Below are positions 28,992-38,419 of a DNA stretch of 64,000 nucleotides, one piece after another; position 1 is the stretch's first letter, and each line of letters opens with the position of its first letter. A program made the translations under genes and the position numbers. The stretch spans positions 67,963,477 to 68,027,476 of the forward strand of contig NC_087066.1 of NCBI RefSeq assembly GCF_963678635.1. The letters run 5' to 3'. Source of the stretch: Symsagittifera roscoffensis. Its lineage: Eukaryota; Xenacoelomorpha; Acoela; Convolutidae. The notes under the pieces were generated by a model that did no database searches, was not told the origin of the DNA, and was given only the letters and a program-made list of their open reading frames with translations.

Positions 28992-31720
28992 TCGAGCACG
29001 CGCAAGTTCGTTAGTTCTTGCTCATGAGTCTGTTCCGCTTCTGGTTCGAACTCCACTTCCGGTTCTGATCGATCGTCGATCCAATCTTGATCCATATCAT
29101 TCACCAAGTCGATTTCTTCTAGCATCGCCACTTCGTCCAGTCCCACTAGCGAGTCCATGACATCACTTACAATTATCCTGTCTACAACGAAATCCTCGCC
29201 GTACGGATTGTATTTCTTCTTGTTTTTTCCTCTCTTGCTCTGGCGTGTTTCCATAGTGAGAGGAAAGTCAGGCTGTATTCCTTTGTCAATTTCGATTTGC
29301 TCCGGGCAGTCCCAGTCTTCCTCGGCATAAGGTAGAGTTTCATCGTCCACCTCTACTCGCTCGGTCAACTCGAGATCCAGTGGTAGGTCGCAATCGTCCA
29401 CCACCTCATTCCCGTCGTTTTTGTCGCGAGTACCCCTTTCATTCACTTCACAAGCAGGATCCACTATCAAATAGTCTCCTTCTTGCATGTCCGCTGGGAT
29501 GAACCAGTCCTCTGACGAGGCATTGTGTGGTTTGATATTTTCGTAATGAGCTGCTCTTCCAGTGCTCAATCGATAAAAACGACCCCCTTGGTGCACCTCT
29601 GTTATCTGAAATGGACCACGCCATTTCTTTAATAATTTCTTGGTTCCTTTTGGTGGAACCACTTCCTGAAACACCCAGACGTAGTCGCCAAATGAGTAGG
29701 CTTTCGCATCGGCTGTCCTTCTATCAAACCTCCTCTTTTGTCTAATTTGCGCCTGTTGCGTGTTCCTCCTGCATAAGTCATTGAGGTTCTGTTGTCTTCT
29801 AATAACATCCCGCACGTACGTTTGCGGTGCTGTCCTCTTCCCCTCATATTCAGGGTAGAAAAACGTCAACGGGAGCGCTTTTTCATGACCCGTTAACATC
29901 ATGTGCGGACTTATTCCCGTGGTTGAATGCTCCGTGCTGTTGTAAGCACCCATCACTTGCGGCAAGTGCTTGTCCCAGTCATTCATGTAACGCGAGCAAT
30001 AGACTCTCAGCATGGATACCAGTGTGCGATTTTGCCTCTCGACTAGGCCATTCGTTTGCGGGTGATAAGTGGTCGAGTGGGCCTGCGCTACCTGCGACCT
30101 TTTCATTAACTCCTTCGTGAGATCACCCACGAATGCTTTGCCATTGTCCGATTGGAACGTGATGGGGCAGCCATGCCTCGCTATCCACACATTTATCAAA
30201 TGATCGCATGTTTCTTCCGCCGATGCTGTCATGCAGGGTGCTGCCTCCGCATACTTCGTAAAATGGTCGATCATTACCAGCACCTGATTATAGCCCGTTG
30301 CTGTCATGCAGACTTTCTGATGATCAATTTGCACCACTTCGTTGAAACCTGACGACTCTATTGACTGTAGGGGGAACCTTAGTTTCCTGGGATCCTTCGC
30401 CTGCTGACATGACAGGCATGCGGCAATCCACTTCTCACAAGCCTTCTTCATTCCCGGCCATTCGAATCGTTTCTGTATCCTGTTATACACTTTGTCCTCC
30501 TCTTTTTGTTTGCAGGCTACGATTCCGTCCTTGTTCAGGTACAACAAGTCGTTTCGCTTCAGGTAGAATTGCTTCAAGATCTTGTAGCTGTCTTCTTCCA
30601 AGTCTCCCTTATCAGGTGCTCCATTCTCGATCCATCTCTTCAGACTGCTCGTCATTCTATCATTTTGTTGAGCCCTTAGGAGATCCGACAGCCTGTATCT
30701 GGCTTTCAAATAGGTCTTTACCACGTTCATTTGCCCACTCATTATCTCCGGAGCATGAGCATCGTCCATCAACTTGACACACCATATCTTTTTCAAAGGC
30801 GTCGCTTCCTGCACAGATGGTTTCAGATTGGTACGGACGACCGTACCATGTGGCAGCAATCTGGTTGGGCGTTTCGAAACTGCTATCAGCTCGAGCTCGT
30901 CTGCGGCATTATCTACCACAGTGCCCTCTTCATCTGAGGTGTATATGTCCCTGTCTGGATCCTGATGCGTTTCTCGGTCCAGCCCACGCTGCTTCCAGTC
31001 TACCAATAAGGAGTGGATTGCGATCTCTGACATATCGGAATTGGAAGTTGTTTCAGATGTGTTGTCCCAGGACTGGGGCCTCGAGTCAACACTTGAGTCG
31101 ACTGATTTCCCAACATCATATTCCAAGTTGTCTGAGATGTTTCTCGACTCCCCGGACAAAACTCTGTCCATCGGCCGCTTCAAACCCGACTCCCCGGAAT
31201 AAATTCTACCCCTAGGTGGTCTCGTCAACCTCTCCCCGGTCAAGTCGTCCTGCACGGGCTCAAAGGTGTCTGACTCCTCAGACGAGTCGTCCTTGACTGG
31301 CTCGAAGGTATCAGACTCCCCGGACATTGTCAGGTCCACGGACGAACAATCTGGGCTCGGCTCGTATTCTTCTTTTGCATCCGTGAAGTGCACTCTCCTC
31401 GTGAAGCTAGATTTCGACTTGATCCTGACTTCCTTAGTGGTTTGGTTCTGATTCAGTGTTCCATATTCAGTGAACGAAGTTCTCAATAAGACCTCCTTCG
31501 GCATCGAGCTCACCAGCTGGTTGACTATCGACCTGCAATCCCGTTCAACGCCTCGGCTGCGAATGGACACTGGCCTCTTCTCTGTTCTCTCGGTGACAGT
31601 CAACCGCTGCATGGTCTCCATCCATTCGCGATCATGCCTATCCACTTCCCTGTCCAACAAGTCACGGAGCTTTCCCATAACGTCCGGCGCCACGTTCACC
31701 GTCCTGTTCAATAGAGCCAT
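28940..31720 (-). CDS. Ty3/gypsy integrase polyprotein part
   Basis: The frame has 926 codons. Residues about 1-330 are a long acidic, Ser-rich insert between RNase H and integrase with repeated SGES motifs (three exact copies plus TGER). From about residue 390: WPGMKKACEKWIAACLSCQQAK is the CC half of the HHCC zinc site, but the H-x-H half is missing because EEDK is joined directly to VYNRIQKRFEW. The catalytic triad is complete: D in VVQIDHQ, D in FQSDNGKAF and E in LVERQNRTL. A GPY/F-type module follows (LLKKWRGPFQITEV), then an acidic C-terminal tail. It is in frame with the RNase H ORF, separated only by a TAA. Integrase joins element cDNA to the genome; this copy probably cannot. Confidence 0.85.
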   Translation of the reverse strand: MALLNRTVNVAPDVMGKLRDLLDREVDRHDREWMETMQRLTVTERTEKRPVSIRSRGVERDCRSIVNQLVSSMPKEVLLRTSFTEYGTLNQNQTTKEVRIKSKSSFTRRVHFTDAKEEYEPSPDCSSVDLTMSGESDTFEPVKDDSSEESDTFEPVQDDLTGERLTRPPRGRIYSGESGLKRPMDRVLSGESRNISDNLEYDVGKSVDSSVDSRPQSWDNTSETTSNSDMSEIAIHSLLVDWKQRGLDRETHQDPDRDIYTSDEEGTVVDNAADELELIAVSKRPTRLLPHGTVVRTNLKPSVQEATPLKKIWCVKLMDDAHAPEIMSGQMNVVKTYLKARYRLSDLLRAQQNDRMTSSLKRWIENGAPDKGDLEEDSYKILKQFYLKRNDLLYLNKDGIVACKQKEEDKVYNRIQKRFEWPGMKKACEKWIAACLSCQQAKDPRKLRFPLQSIESSGFNEVVQIDHQKVCMTATGYNQVLVMIDHFTKYAEAAPCMTASAEETCDHLINVWIARHGCPITFQSDNGKAFVGDLTKELMKRSQVAQAHSTTYHPQTNGLVERQNRTLVSMLRVYCSRYMNDWDKHLPQVMGAYNSTEHSTTGISPHMMLTGHEKALPLTFFYPEYEGKRTAPQTYVRDVIRRQQNLNDLCRRNTQQAQIRQKRRFDRRTADAKAYSFGDYVWVFQEVVPPKGTKKLLKKWRGPFQITEVHQGGRFYRLSTGRAAHYENIKPHNASSEDWFIPADMQEGDYLIVDPACEVNERGTRDKNDGNEVVDDCDLPLDLELTERVEVDDETLPYAEEDWDCPEQIEIDKGIQPDFPLTMETRQSKRGKNKKKYNPYGEDFVVDRIIVSDVMDSLVGLDEVAMLEEIDLVNDMDQDWIDDRSEPEVEFEPEAEQTHEQELTNLRVLEWLQTCSICRQIQKRRF

Positions 31721-31747
31721 GCTGTTTATACCTAGTCTGGTAAGTTC

Positions 31748-32676
31748 TTACTGTACCAAGTTGGATCGGACTAGCAGATCCAACGGAACGGGCTCGCCTC
31801 TGGCTAAAAGCTTTATCTCCGCGGCCGTCTCCACTGGAAGGTCAGGGTGTCCGGGTATAGGATGCCCTGACTTGTCTAACCACCTAGTAAGTGGCAGTTT
31901 GTCGTAGGTTTCTTTGTCCAGAAAGGAAAACCCGTCTTTGATTTCTGATTGGTTAGCCTGTTTCTCCTCGAGGCGCTCATAAAATTCTGTCTTTTTACTG
32001 AGGCTATCTGCGTTCTGGTGCTTGTCACGGGTACGGTGCTCTATGATCATGTGGTATCCATCCAGGCGCACGATCCATCGACCAATATAACTTTGGTCCA
32101 TCGAATAGGTTTTCAGCCAGGCAAGGGCACGATTATCCACACGTAACTTAAAGGGAGCACTCCCCAAGTAAGCCCTGTATTTTTCAACGAAAGTGATCAC
32201 CGCAAACATCTCCGCTTTTGGTGCGCCGTACTTCATTTCAGTATCACTCAGGACTTTACTCCCGTAGGCTATCGGACGAAGAACCGTTCTCCCGTTCCAC
32301 TCCTGCTCCTGGTGAAGTATGCCCGATATCGCAACCACTGATGCATCCGTGTCCAGCACGGACATCCCCTTCTCTGTTGGCATGCCGAGGACCGGTGCCT
32401 CGCAAAGTTCACGTTTGATGTTTTCAAATGAAACTTGTGCCTCATCAGTCCAAGTGAACTTTTTGCCCTTGTTTCTCATCAACCTCTGCATGGGGTATAT
32501 TTTGTCAGCATACCCCTTGATGAACTCTCGATAATAATTAGCGAACCCCAAAAAACTCATCAGCTGGGTATCTGTCTTAGGCGCCTTCCAGGTCAGCACC
32601 GCTTCAACCGCTTCAGGATCTGGTCTCACTCCATGTTTGTCCACCAGGCGGCCCAGATACTTTATGGAATCTCTGA
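31748..32676 (-). pseudogene. Ty3/gypsy RT thumb and RNase H, cut by gap
   Basis: From the gap edge the frame reads the RT end (SLGYLGRLVDKHGVRPDPEA-type boundary, LMSFLGFANYYREFIKGYA) and RNase H: VLDTDASVVAISGILHQE (first Asp), GAPKAEMFAVITFVEKY (Glu), FKLRVDNRALAWL (Asp) and IEHRTRDKHQNADSLSK (His, Asn, Asp). This is the standard Ty3/gypsy layout. The frame ends with TAA at 31,748-31,750 and would otherwise continue into the integrase ORF. The RT palm with YxDD, protease and any Gag lie in or beyond the gap. Confidence 0.9.
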
Positions 32677-32876
32677 NNNNNNNNNNNNNNNNNNNNNNNN
32701 NNNNNNNNNNNNNNNNNNNNNNNNNNNNNNNNNNNNNNNNNNNNNNNNNNNNNNNNNNNNNNNNNNNNNNNNNNNNNNNNNNNNNNNNNNNNNNNNNNNN
32801 NNNNNNNNNNNNNNNNNNNNNNNNNNNNNNNNNNNNNNNNNNNNNNNNNNNNNNNNNNNNNNNNNNNNNNNNNNNN
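32677..32876. other. Assembly gap (200 N)
   Basis: There are exactly 200 unknown bases, the usual scaffold placeholder length, so the real distance is unknown. The gypsy pol stops at its left edge. Right of the gap the sequence changes to AT-rich DNA with a LINE fragment. Confidence 0.99.
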
Positions 32877-33137
32877 TTTGCTTTCCATTTGCTGGTTCAA
32901 TTTTTAGTATGTATAGAGCTGGTTTTTGTCGCTTTCTCGCTGTTTCATATTCTATATAGTTCAAGCTCAATTAGTACTGATCATATAGAAGATTTTGTGC
33001 CTCTTTCGATCAGCTCGTGCTATATTCCCTTTCAATTGTTCGTTTCGATTTAATGGATTCCAGTTTTTTTTTCAAATTGTCAAGATTATTTTTGAAATCA
33101 TTCGTTTGAGATTTCATTTTGAAATCTGCTATGGTTT

Positions 33138-33390
33138 TTATGATAGGAATGCCACTGCGGGACTATTCGAGCGGAATGATAGGGATTCTAGAGGTAACGC
33201 ATGTAAAGTACTAGTACGTAAAGCAAATCTAGAAATGCGAAAAAATTTCTTCACGATAAGAGCACCTCTCGACTGGAACAATCTGCCACAGGAAACAGTG
33301 CAAAGCAAGACCATCGACGAATTCAAGTGGAAACTGGACAAACATTGGAAAGCGATTGGAATTGACATGTACGAATTCGAACGGAGATAG
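33138..33390 (+). pseudogene. LINE 3' stub (RT C-terminal residues)
   Basis: The frame ends ANLEMRKNFFTIRAPLDWNNL, PQETV, SKTIDEFKWKLDKHW. The pattern RKxFFxxRxxxxWNxLPxxxV then FKxxLDxxW is the conserved C-terminal end of many CR1/RTE-type LINE polymerases. Only the last about 80 codons remain, as expected for 5' truncation. It sits about 290 bp upstream of the folylpolyglutamate synthase start, so it may have supplied part of that gene's 5' region. Confidence 0.75.
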
Positions 33391-33660
33391 GAAAAAAAAC
33401 ATTTGAAATGACCACAAGAGGCACTGCCTAATGGTCATAAAAACTTGACTTGTTTTGACTTGAGTGTTTATAACTAATAATTGTGGAAAAAAAAGTTTCC
33501 GTACTTCTAGGTTGACCTTCTTCAATAAAACTTTGCTGTCGTTTGTCCTGTTATCCAGATTATTCGTGTCAAACGTTCCTCTTGTCACTTTCGGATCATA
33601 GCGGTTGTATATAACTATAAAATTAACACTCGTAAATTTTTCCTCAAATCATTGCTCTTA

Positions 33661-33681
33661 TTTTTATGCATTTTTTCCAGA
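33661..33681 (+). promoter_or_regulatory. Splice acceptor immediately before the FPGS start codon
   Basis: TTTTTATGCATTTTTTCCAG precedes ATG 33,681. It is a good 3' splice site with its pyrimidine tract. It implies either a 5'-UTR intron with an upstream exon or spliced-leader trans-splicing. No matching donor is obvious in the 270 bp to the LINE stub. Confidence 0.6.
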
Positions 33682-35207
33682 TGAATGGTGAAAAAAATGA
33701 GTTGTTGAACTTTTTGAATCGGTGGCTGAAAACTTCGTCGTTTGCTTTCAGGAAGCGCTCATCCTACATCCAAATTAGGAAATTTAAACTTAGAAGATAT
33801 CCATTAGCAAAAATGACATGCGAGGAGTACATAAAAGCAGTCAATATTTTGAACTCACTGCAACCGAGCTCAAAAATGGCTGTAGGTTCTAGCGTTGCTC
33901 AAAAAAGGATGGATACATTTGCGCTACATTTAGACAGACTTGGCATAACGCAAGACGATTTGAGCAAACTCAATGTTATACACGTTAGCGGAACAAAAGG
34001 AAAAGGCTCAGTATGCGCATTTACGGAAAGTGTTCTTAGGAATTCAGGGTTCAAAACTGGATTTTTAAGTTCTCCTCATTTGATTGATATTGTAGAACGT
34101 GTAAGAATCAACGGGAGGCCTATTTCACAGAAGCAATTTGCCGAGTGCTTACATGAAATTTATAACAAGCTCTGGCCGATGAGAAGTGATGAATTCGATA
34201 TGCCGCCTTATGTCTTTTTACTGAATATTGTAGCTTTTAAAGTTTTCATTGACGAAAAAGTTGATGTCGCAGTCTTAGAAGTTGGCCTGGGTGGCACTTT
34301 TGATTCAACGAATATTGTCAGGAATCCCGTTGTATGTGGAGTAACAACTCTAGATTTTGATCACCAAAGAATACTGGGATACAGCATTGAGGAAATAGCT
34401 TGGAATAAAGCAGGCATTTTCAAGCCAGGTGTTCCTGCGCTTACTTTAGAGCAACCAATTCCTGGGGCACTGAGTAAATTGAAAGAGTGCGCTGAGGAAA
34501 AGGGTGTTCGATTGCAAACTGTCGAAATGAATATAAAACTGGAAAGCGTAGAGTTGGGTTTGGATGGTTTTCATCAGAAAACAAATGCATCGTTGGCTGT
34601 TGAACTCAGTAATGTATGGGCGGAGCAAATGGGTTTTGAAAAGTTAAATCCTGTTAAAGTAACACAAGGCTTAAAGAATGTGAGATGGCCTGGGCGCTGT
34701 GAAACAGTGAAAATCGATGACAATCTGACATTTTATTTAGATGGTGCTCATACAGCTGAAAGTTTGAAACTATGTCTAAATTGGTTCAGGACAAAATTTG
34801 AGATCGAACATCAGCAAAGCGCAAAGAAAGTTTTAGTCTGCACTTTTACGAGTGACAGAAATGACGAAAATTTTCTTAGAATTATCAGCAACGAGGTCTC
34901 CTTTGATTACGTGGTTTTCACGCCACCGAGATTAAGACTCGGCTTGGACTTCGACAATTCGGCAACTTATAATGCTAGATCAGTGGTATCTATGGAAACA
35001 GATAGATGCCGTCGAAATATGGCGATTTGGAAGGAGACTAACAACACATCAGAAGTATCGGTTCATGAAAACATTGACGATGCTTTTAACTTGCTTAGAA
35101 TTATTTCCACGGATACCGAGATCTGTGTGTTGGTTACTGGAAGCCTCTATCTAGTAGGCGGTGTTTTGAAACTGTTGAAAGATATAACAGATTCAATACA
35201 GCAATAA
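33681..35207 (+). CDS. FPGS: Folylpolyglutamate synthase
   Basis: This enzyme adds glutamates to tetrahydrofolate in an ATP-dependent ligation and so retains folates in cytosol and mitochondria. The frame of 508 codons has no introns. It contains the P-loop HVSGTKGKGSVCAFTE (about 101-116), SSPHLI with ERVRING (about 130-145), the VGLGGTFDSTN block, the WNKAGIFKPG block, RWPGRCE and the C-terminal DGAHTAES, all signature segments of the FPGS/Mur ligase family. I chose ATG 33,681 over the in-frame ATG at 33,666 because TTTTTTCCAG directly before it is a splice acceptor. The first 44 residues are basic and hydroxylated, like a mitochondrial presequence. A second Met at 33,813 (MTCEEYIKAVNILN) begins the family core, so dual mitochondrial and cytosolic starts are plausible. 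The length is slightly below the usual animal precursor. It looks intact. Confidence 0.95.
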   Translation: MNGEKNELLNFLNRWLKTSSFAFRKRSSYIQIRKFKLRRYPLAKMTCEEYIKAVNILNSLQPSSKMAVGSSVAQKRMDTFALHLDRLGITQDDLSKLNVIHVSGTKGKGSVCAFTESVLRNSGFKTGFLSSPHLIDIVERVRINGRPISQKQFAECLHEIYNKLWPMRSDEFDMPPYVFLLNIVAFKVFIDEKVDVAVLEVGLGGTFDSTNIVRNPVVCGVTTLDFDHQRILGYSIEEIAWNKAGIFKPGVPALTLEQPIPGALSKLKECAEEKGVRLQTVEMNIKLESVELGLDGFHQKTNASLAVELSNVWAEQMGFEKLNPVKVTQGLKNVRWPGRCETVKIDDNLTFYLDGAHTAESLKLCLNWFRTKFEIEHQQSAKKVLVCTFTSDRNDENFLRIISNEVSFDYVVFTPPRLRLGLDFDNSATYNARSVVSMETDRCRRNMAIWKETNNTSEVSVHENIDDAFNLLRIISTDTEICVLVTGSLYLVGGVLKLLKDITDSIQQ

Positions 35208-35208
35208 A
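35203..35208 (+). terminator. FPGS polyadenylation signal overlapping its stop codon
   Basis: AATAAA spans the TAA stop of FPGS (35,205-35,207). Cleavage would be expected about 15-25 bp further on, giving a 3' UTR of only a few tens of bases. No better signal is seen in the next 100 bp. Confidence 0.65.
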
Positions 35209-35749
35209 GCTAGGATGTTGAATAACAGTCCTTGAACGGACTTAATTGAAACAGGCCGATAAATTATTGGTGTAATTGAAATTATTTAGAAAAGATTTTT
35301 TAAAATTATTGAACTGATATTTAAAATTCATTGTTTTAACTTTTTTTTTAAATTCCGACTCTGCAAATACTTAGTTGAGAATCTCGAATCCCTTTCATAG
35401 AATAAGTATTGGTCATCAAAATTTAAGGTTTTCCCGTAATCTATACATTATTTAAATTGGCGTTTCAACTGGCACATGTTCAAGAAGTCCCTATGTTGAC
35501 ATGCTTAAGCTTTTTCAACATATTATTTTTTAAGCTATATCGTATTTTGTAATACTTAAGAAATTTCACTTTGCACATGTTTAAGAAGTCCCTAAGTTGG
35601 TCTGTTAAAAAATCAAAACGATGAAAAGGAAGGAATGTTTACTCAAGTCGGCCTTTTAAAATCTGTTGTAGGGCGAATGCTTTAACTCCATATTGTTCCT
35701 ATATTCGGAACGTAAAACTATCCAATTTTTGTATCAACATTGATTGGTT

Positions 35750-38100
35750 AAATATTATTTCTCAACCTGATAGTGGGTGCTGTCAGTGTAGACTCAGAAG
35801 TTGCATATCTGACGTCCAAGTATGACGGCTCTGATCCTTTTGGTTTTCGAGATATGGCGTTTTTTACGTTTTGTTCATTTTTTTTCAAAACAAAAACTCA
35901 GATATAAAATAACCGAAGTTGCTCAACCCTATAGTGGGGTGCTGTCAGGATACGCTTAGGATTGCATATCTGGCGTCCAAGTATGATTGCTCAATTTTAT
36001 GTGGTTTTCAAGATATGGCGTTTTTTTTTTATTTTTTCAGTTTTTTTTCAAGTTATAAAATAAAATGACCGAACTTAAATTTCTCAGTCCCATTGTAGCG
36101 TGCTGTCAGGGTACACTCAGAGGTTGCAAATCTGGCGTTCAAGTATGACTGCTGAATCAATCCTTTCTTGTTTTCGTGATCTGGAGTTTTTCTGATTTTT
36201 TCAATTTTTTTTTCAAAGGTATTAAATAAAGTAATCAAGTTAAGTTTCTCAGTCTAATTGTGGCGTGCTGTCAGGGTGCACTTAGGGGTTGCAAATATGG
36301 CGTTCTAGTGTGACTGCTCAATTCCTTTTTGGTTTTCCAGATGTTTTAAATTATGGCTATTTGTATGATTTTTAAGCTATAAAATAGATGGAAAAAAAAC
36401 TCAGCGAAATCTCAACCCTAAGGCGGTGTCCTGTCAGTTACCCATTGGCGTTGCAAATTTAGCATCTAAATATGACTTATAAACTCCTTTTGGTTTCCGA
36501 GATATGGCGATTTATGTTTTTTTTTAAATAGCTAAAAAAAGTTATAAAATAAAGTAACCGAACTTGAAATTCTCAACCCTATTATGGGGTGCTGTCAGGC
36601 TGCACTCAGGAGTTGCAAAGCTGGCGTTCAAAAATGGTTGCTCAAGTCCTTTTGGTTTTCAAGATATGCAACTGCTGAGTGTAACCTGCTAGCCTCCCAG
36701 TATAGGGTTGAGAATTTCAAGTTCGGTTACTTTATTTTATATCTATTTTTTTTGAAAAAAAATTAGATATAAAATTAAGTGACCGGAGTTGAAATTCTTA
36801 ACCCTTTACTGCAATGCTAGCAGGGTACACTCAGGATTTGCAAAGCTGGCATCCAAATGTGATTGCTCAAATCTTTTAGGTTTAGGATATATGGCTTTCA
36901 TGATTTTTTATTTTTTTTTCAAAAAAGTTCTTAGATATAAACCTTTTGTGGCGTGCTGTCAGGGTACACCCAGGGTTTCAAATCTGGCGTTCAAATATGA
37001 CTGCTCAAATCCTTTTGGTTTTCGACATGTTTTAAATTTTGGCTGTTTGTATGATTTCTAAATTTAAAATAAAATTGAGTTGAAAAAAAAAAAACTCAGC
37101 GAACCTTAAAAAAACTCTACTCAGCGAAATCTCAACCCTAAGAAGGAGTCCTGTCAGTTATCCATTGGCGTTCCAAATTTTGCCTTTAAATATGACTTAT
37201 GACTTATCAAATCCTCTTGGTTTTTGAGATCTGGCAATTTTTATGTGTTTTGTTTTTTTCAAAAAAAATTAATGAAAAAAGTTTAGATATAAAATATAGT
37301 AACCGAACTTGAAATTCTCAACCCTATAGTGGGCTGCTGGCAGGCTGCACTCAGGAGTTGCAGAGCTGGCGTTCAAATATGGTTGCTTAAATGCTTCTGG
37401 TTTTCGAGATATGCAACTGCTGAGTGTAACCTGCTAGTATCCCAGTATATGGTTGATAAATTCAAGTTCGGTTACTTTATTTTATATCTATTTTAAAAAA
37501 AGTTAGATGTAAAATAAAGCAATCGAGCTTGAATTTCTCAACCCTTTACTGCAATGCTAACAAGGTACACTCAGAAGTTGCAAAGCTGGCGTTCAAATAT
37601 GACTGCTCAAATCTTTTTGGTTTTCGAGATATGGCTTTCATGATTTCTTTTTTCTTTTTCAAAAAAATTCATGGATACAAAATAAAGTAACCGAACTTGA
37701 AATTTTCAACCAAAAAGTAGGATCCTGTCAGGTTTTTTTTCAGGGATGGAAAAACTGGCGTCCAAGTATGACTGCTCAATTTTTTTTGGTCTTGGTGATA
37801 TGGAGGTTTTTAATGATTTTTTCATTTTTTTTCTTCAAAATGAAGTAACCGAACTTGTAACTCTCAACCCTATACTGAGGTACCAGCAAGGTACTTTCAG
37901 GAGGTGGAAAGTTGGCTATAAATATGACTGCTCAAATCTTTTTGAGTTTCGAGATGGGGCGTTTTCTTTAAGAATTTTTTTTTTAAAAAAACCTAGATAA
38001 AAAAGAGACGATTTTGAAATCTCAAGCATATGGTGGGGTACTGTCAGGTTATACTTAGGAGTTGCAAATCTGGCGTCCAAGTATGATTGCTCAATTTTTT
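35750..38100 (+). repeat. Tandem satellite, ~160-bp monomers with inverted units
   Basis: About 15 diverged monomers share AAAATAAAGTAACCGAACTT, CTCAACCCTATAGTGGGGTG, CTGTCAGGGTACACTCAG, TTGCAAATCTGGCGTCCAAG and TTTTGGTTTTCGAGATATGG. CTGTCAG cores lie near 35,781, 35,942, 36,103, 36,269, 36,432, 36,593, 36,817, 36,956, 37,152, 37,336, 37,558, 37,725, 37,883 and 38,041, a spacing of about 160 bp where uninterrupted. Reverse-complement half-monomers sit at about 36,668-36,740 and 37,409-37,480. The block 36,432-36,840 is repeated at 37,152-37,580, a higher-order period of about 740 bp. No coding capacity is seen. Confidence 0.9.
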
Positions 38101-38274
38101 ATGAAAAAGAAACTTCATGATAGATGAGCCCAGTTTATCTTCAAGAGTCACAACAAATAAGGGTCATTCAAATATCGTTGTTTTTTAGTACATGTTTAAA
38201 GAAGCTTTTTGGAATCACCGTAGGTGCGAGTCATGCGCTAGTAATAAAAATAGGCCTTGAGCTTCAAGTATCCT

Positions 38275-38345
38275 GGATATGTAGCGTAGAGGTAGGGAAG
38301 AAGACCTGCAACAAAATAAGAAGTTTCGAACCTGGGCGGGGTCGG
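38275..38345 (+). repeat. tRNA-like SINE head (candidate)
   Basis: TAGCGTAGAGG (38,282) resembles a pol III A box and GTTTCGAACC (38,323) a B box, with spacing close to that of a tRNA. The flanking stems do not pair well enough for a real tRNA gene. It is most likely a degenerate tRNA-derived SINE. Confidence 0.35.
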
Positions 38346-38419
38346 ATGTTTTTGAGGAGTTTTTTCGTATACTAGTCTAAATGCGTCCGCACTAAGTTGA
38401 GGCATATTAGTTGGTTATT

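Larger units (their letters stand above)
28168..32676 (-). mobile_element. Ty3/gypsy pol segment with 3' macro domain
   Basis: This is one continuous minus-strand homology from RT/RNase H through integrase to the macro domain, with four lesions: TAA at 31,748, frame shifts near 28,990 and 28,750, and TGA at 28,660. It is colinear with, and immediately 5' of, the multi-ORF element. Either pol is the 5' part of that giant element or it is a separate gypsy copy. Against the first, no RT accompanies the plus copy within the window. That copy is cut at its 5' end, however, so the test is not decisive. Confidence 0.7.

Noticed and set aside
35750-38100. CRISPR-like or minisatellite array.
   Set aside because: Repeats are long, diverged and contiguous, without unique spacers, in an animal genome.
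38275-38345. A functional tRNA gene.
   Set aside because: A and B boxes are imperfect and the acceptor and T stems do not pair; kept only as a SINE-head candidate.
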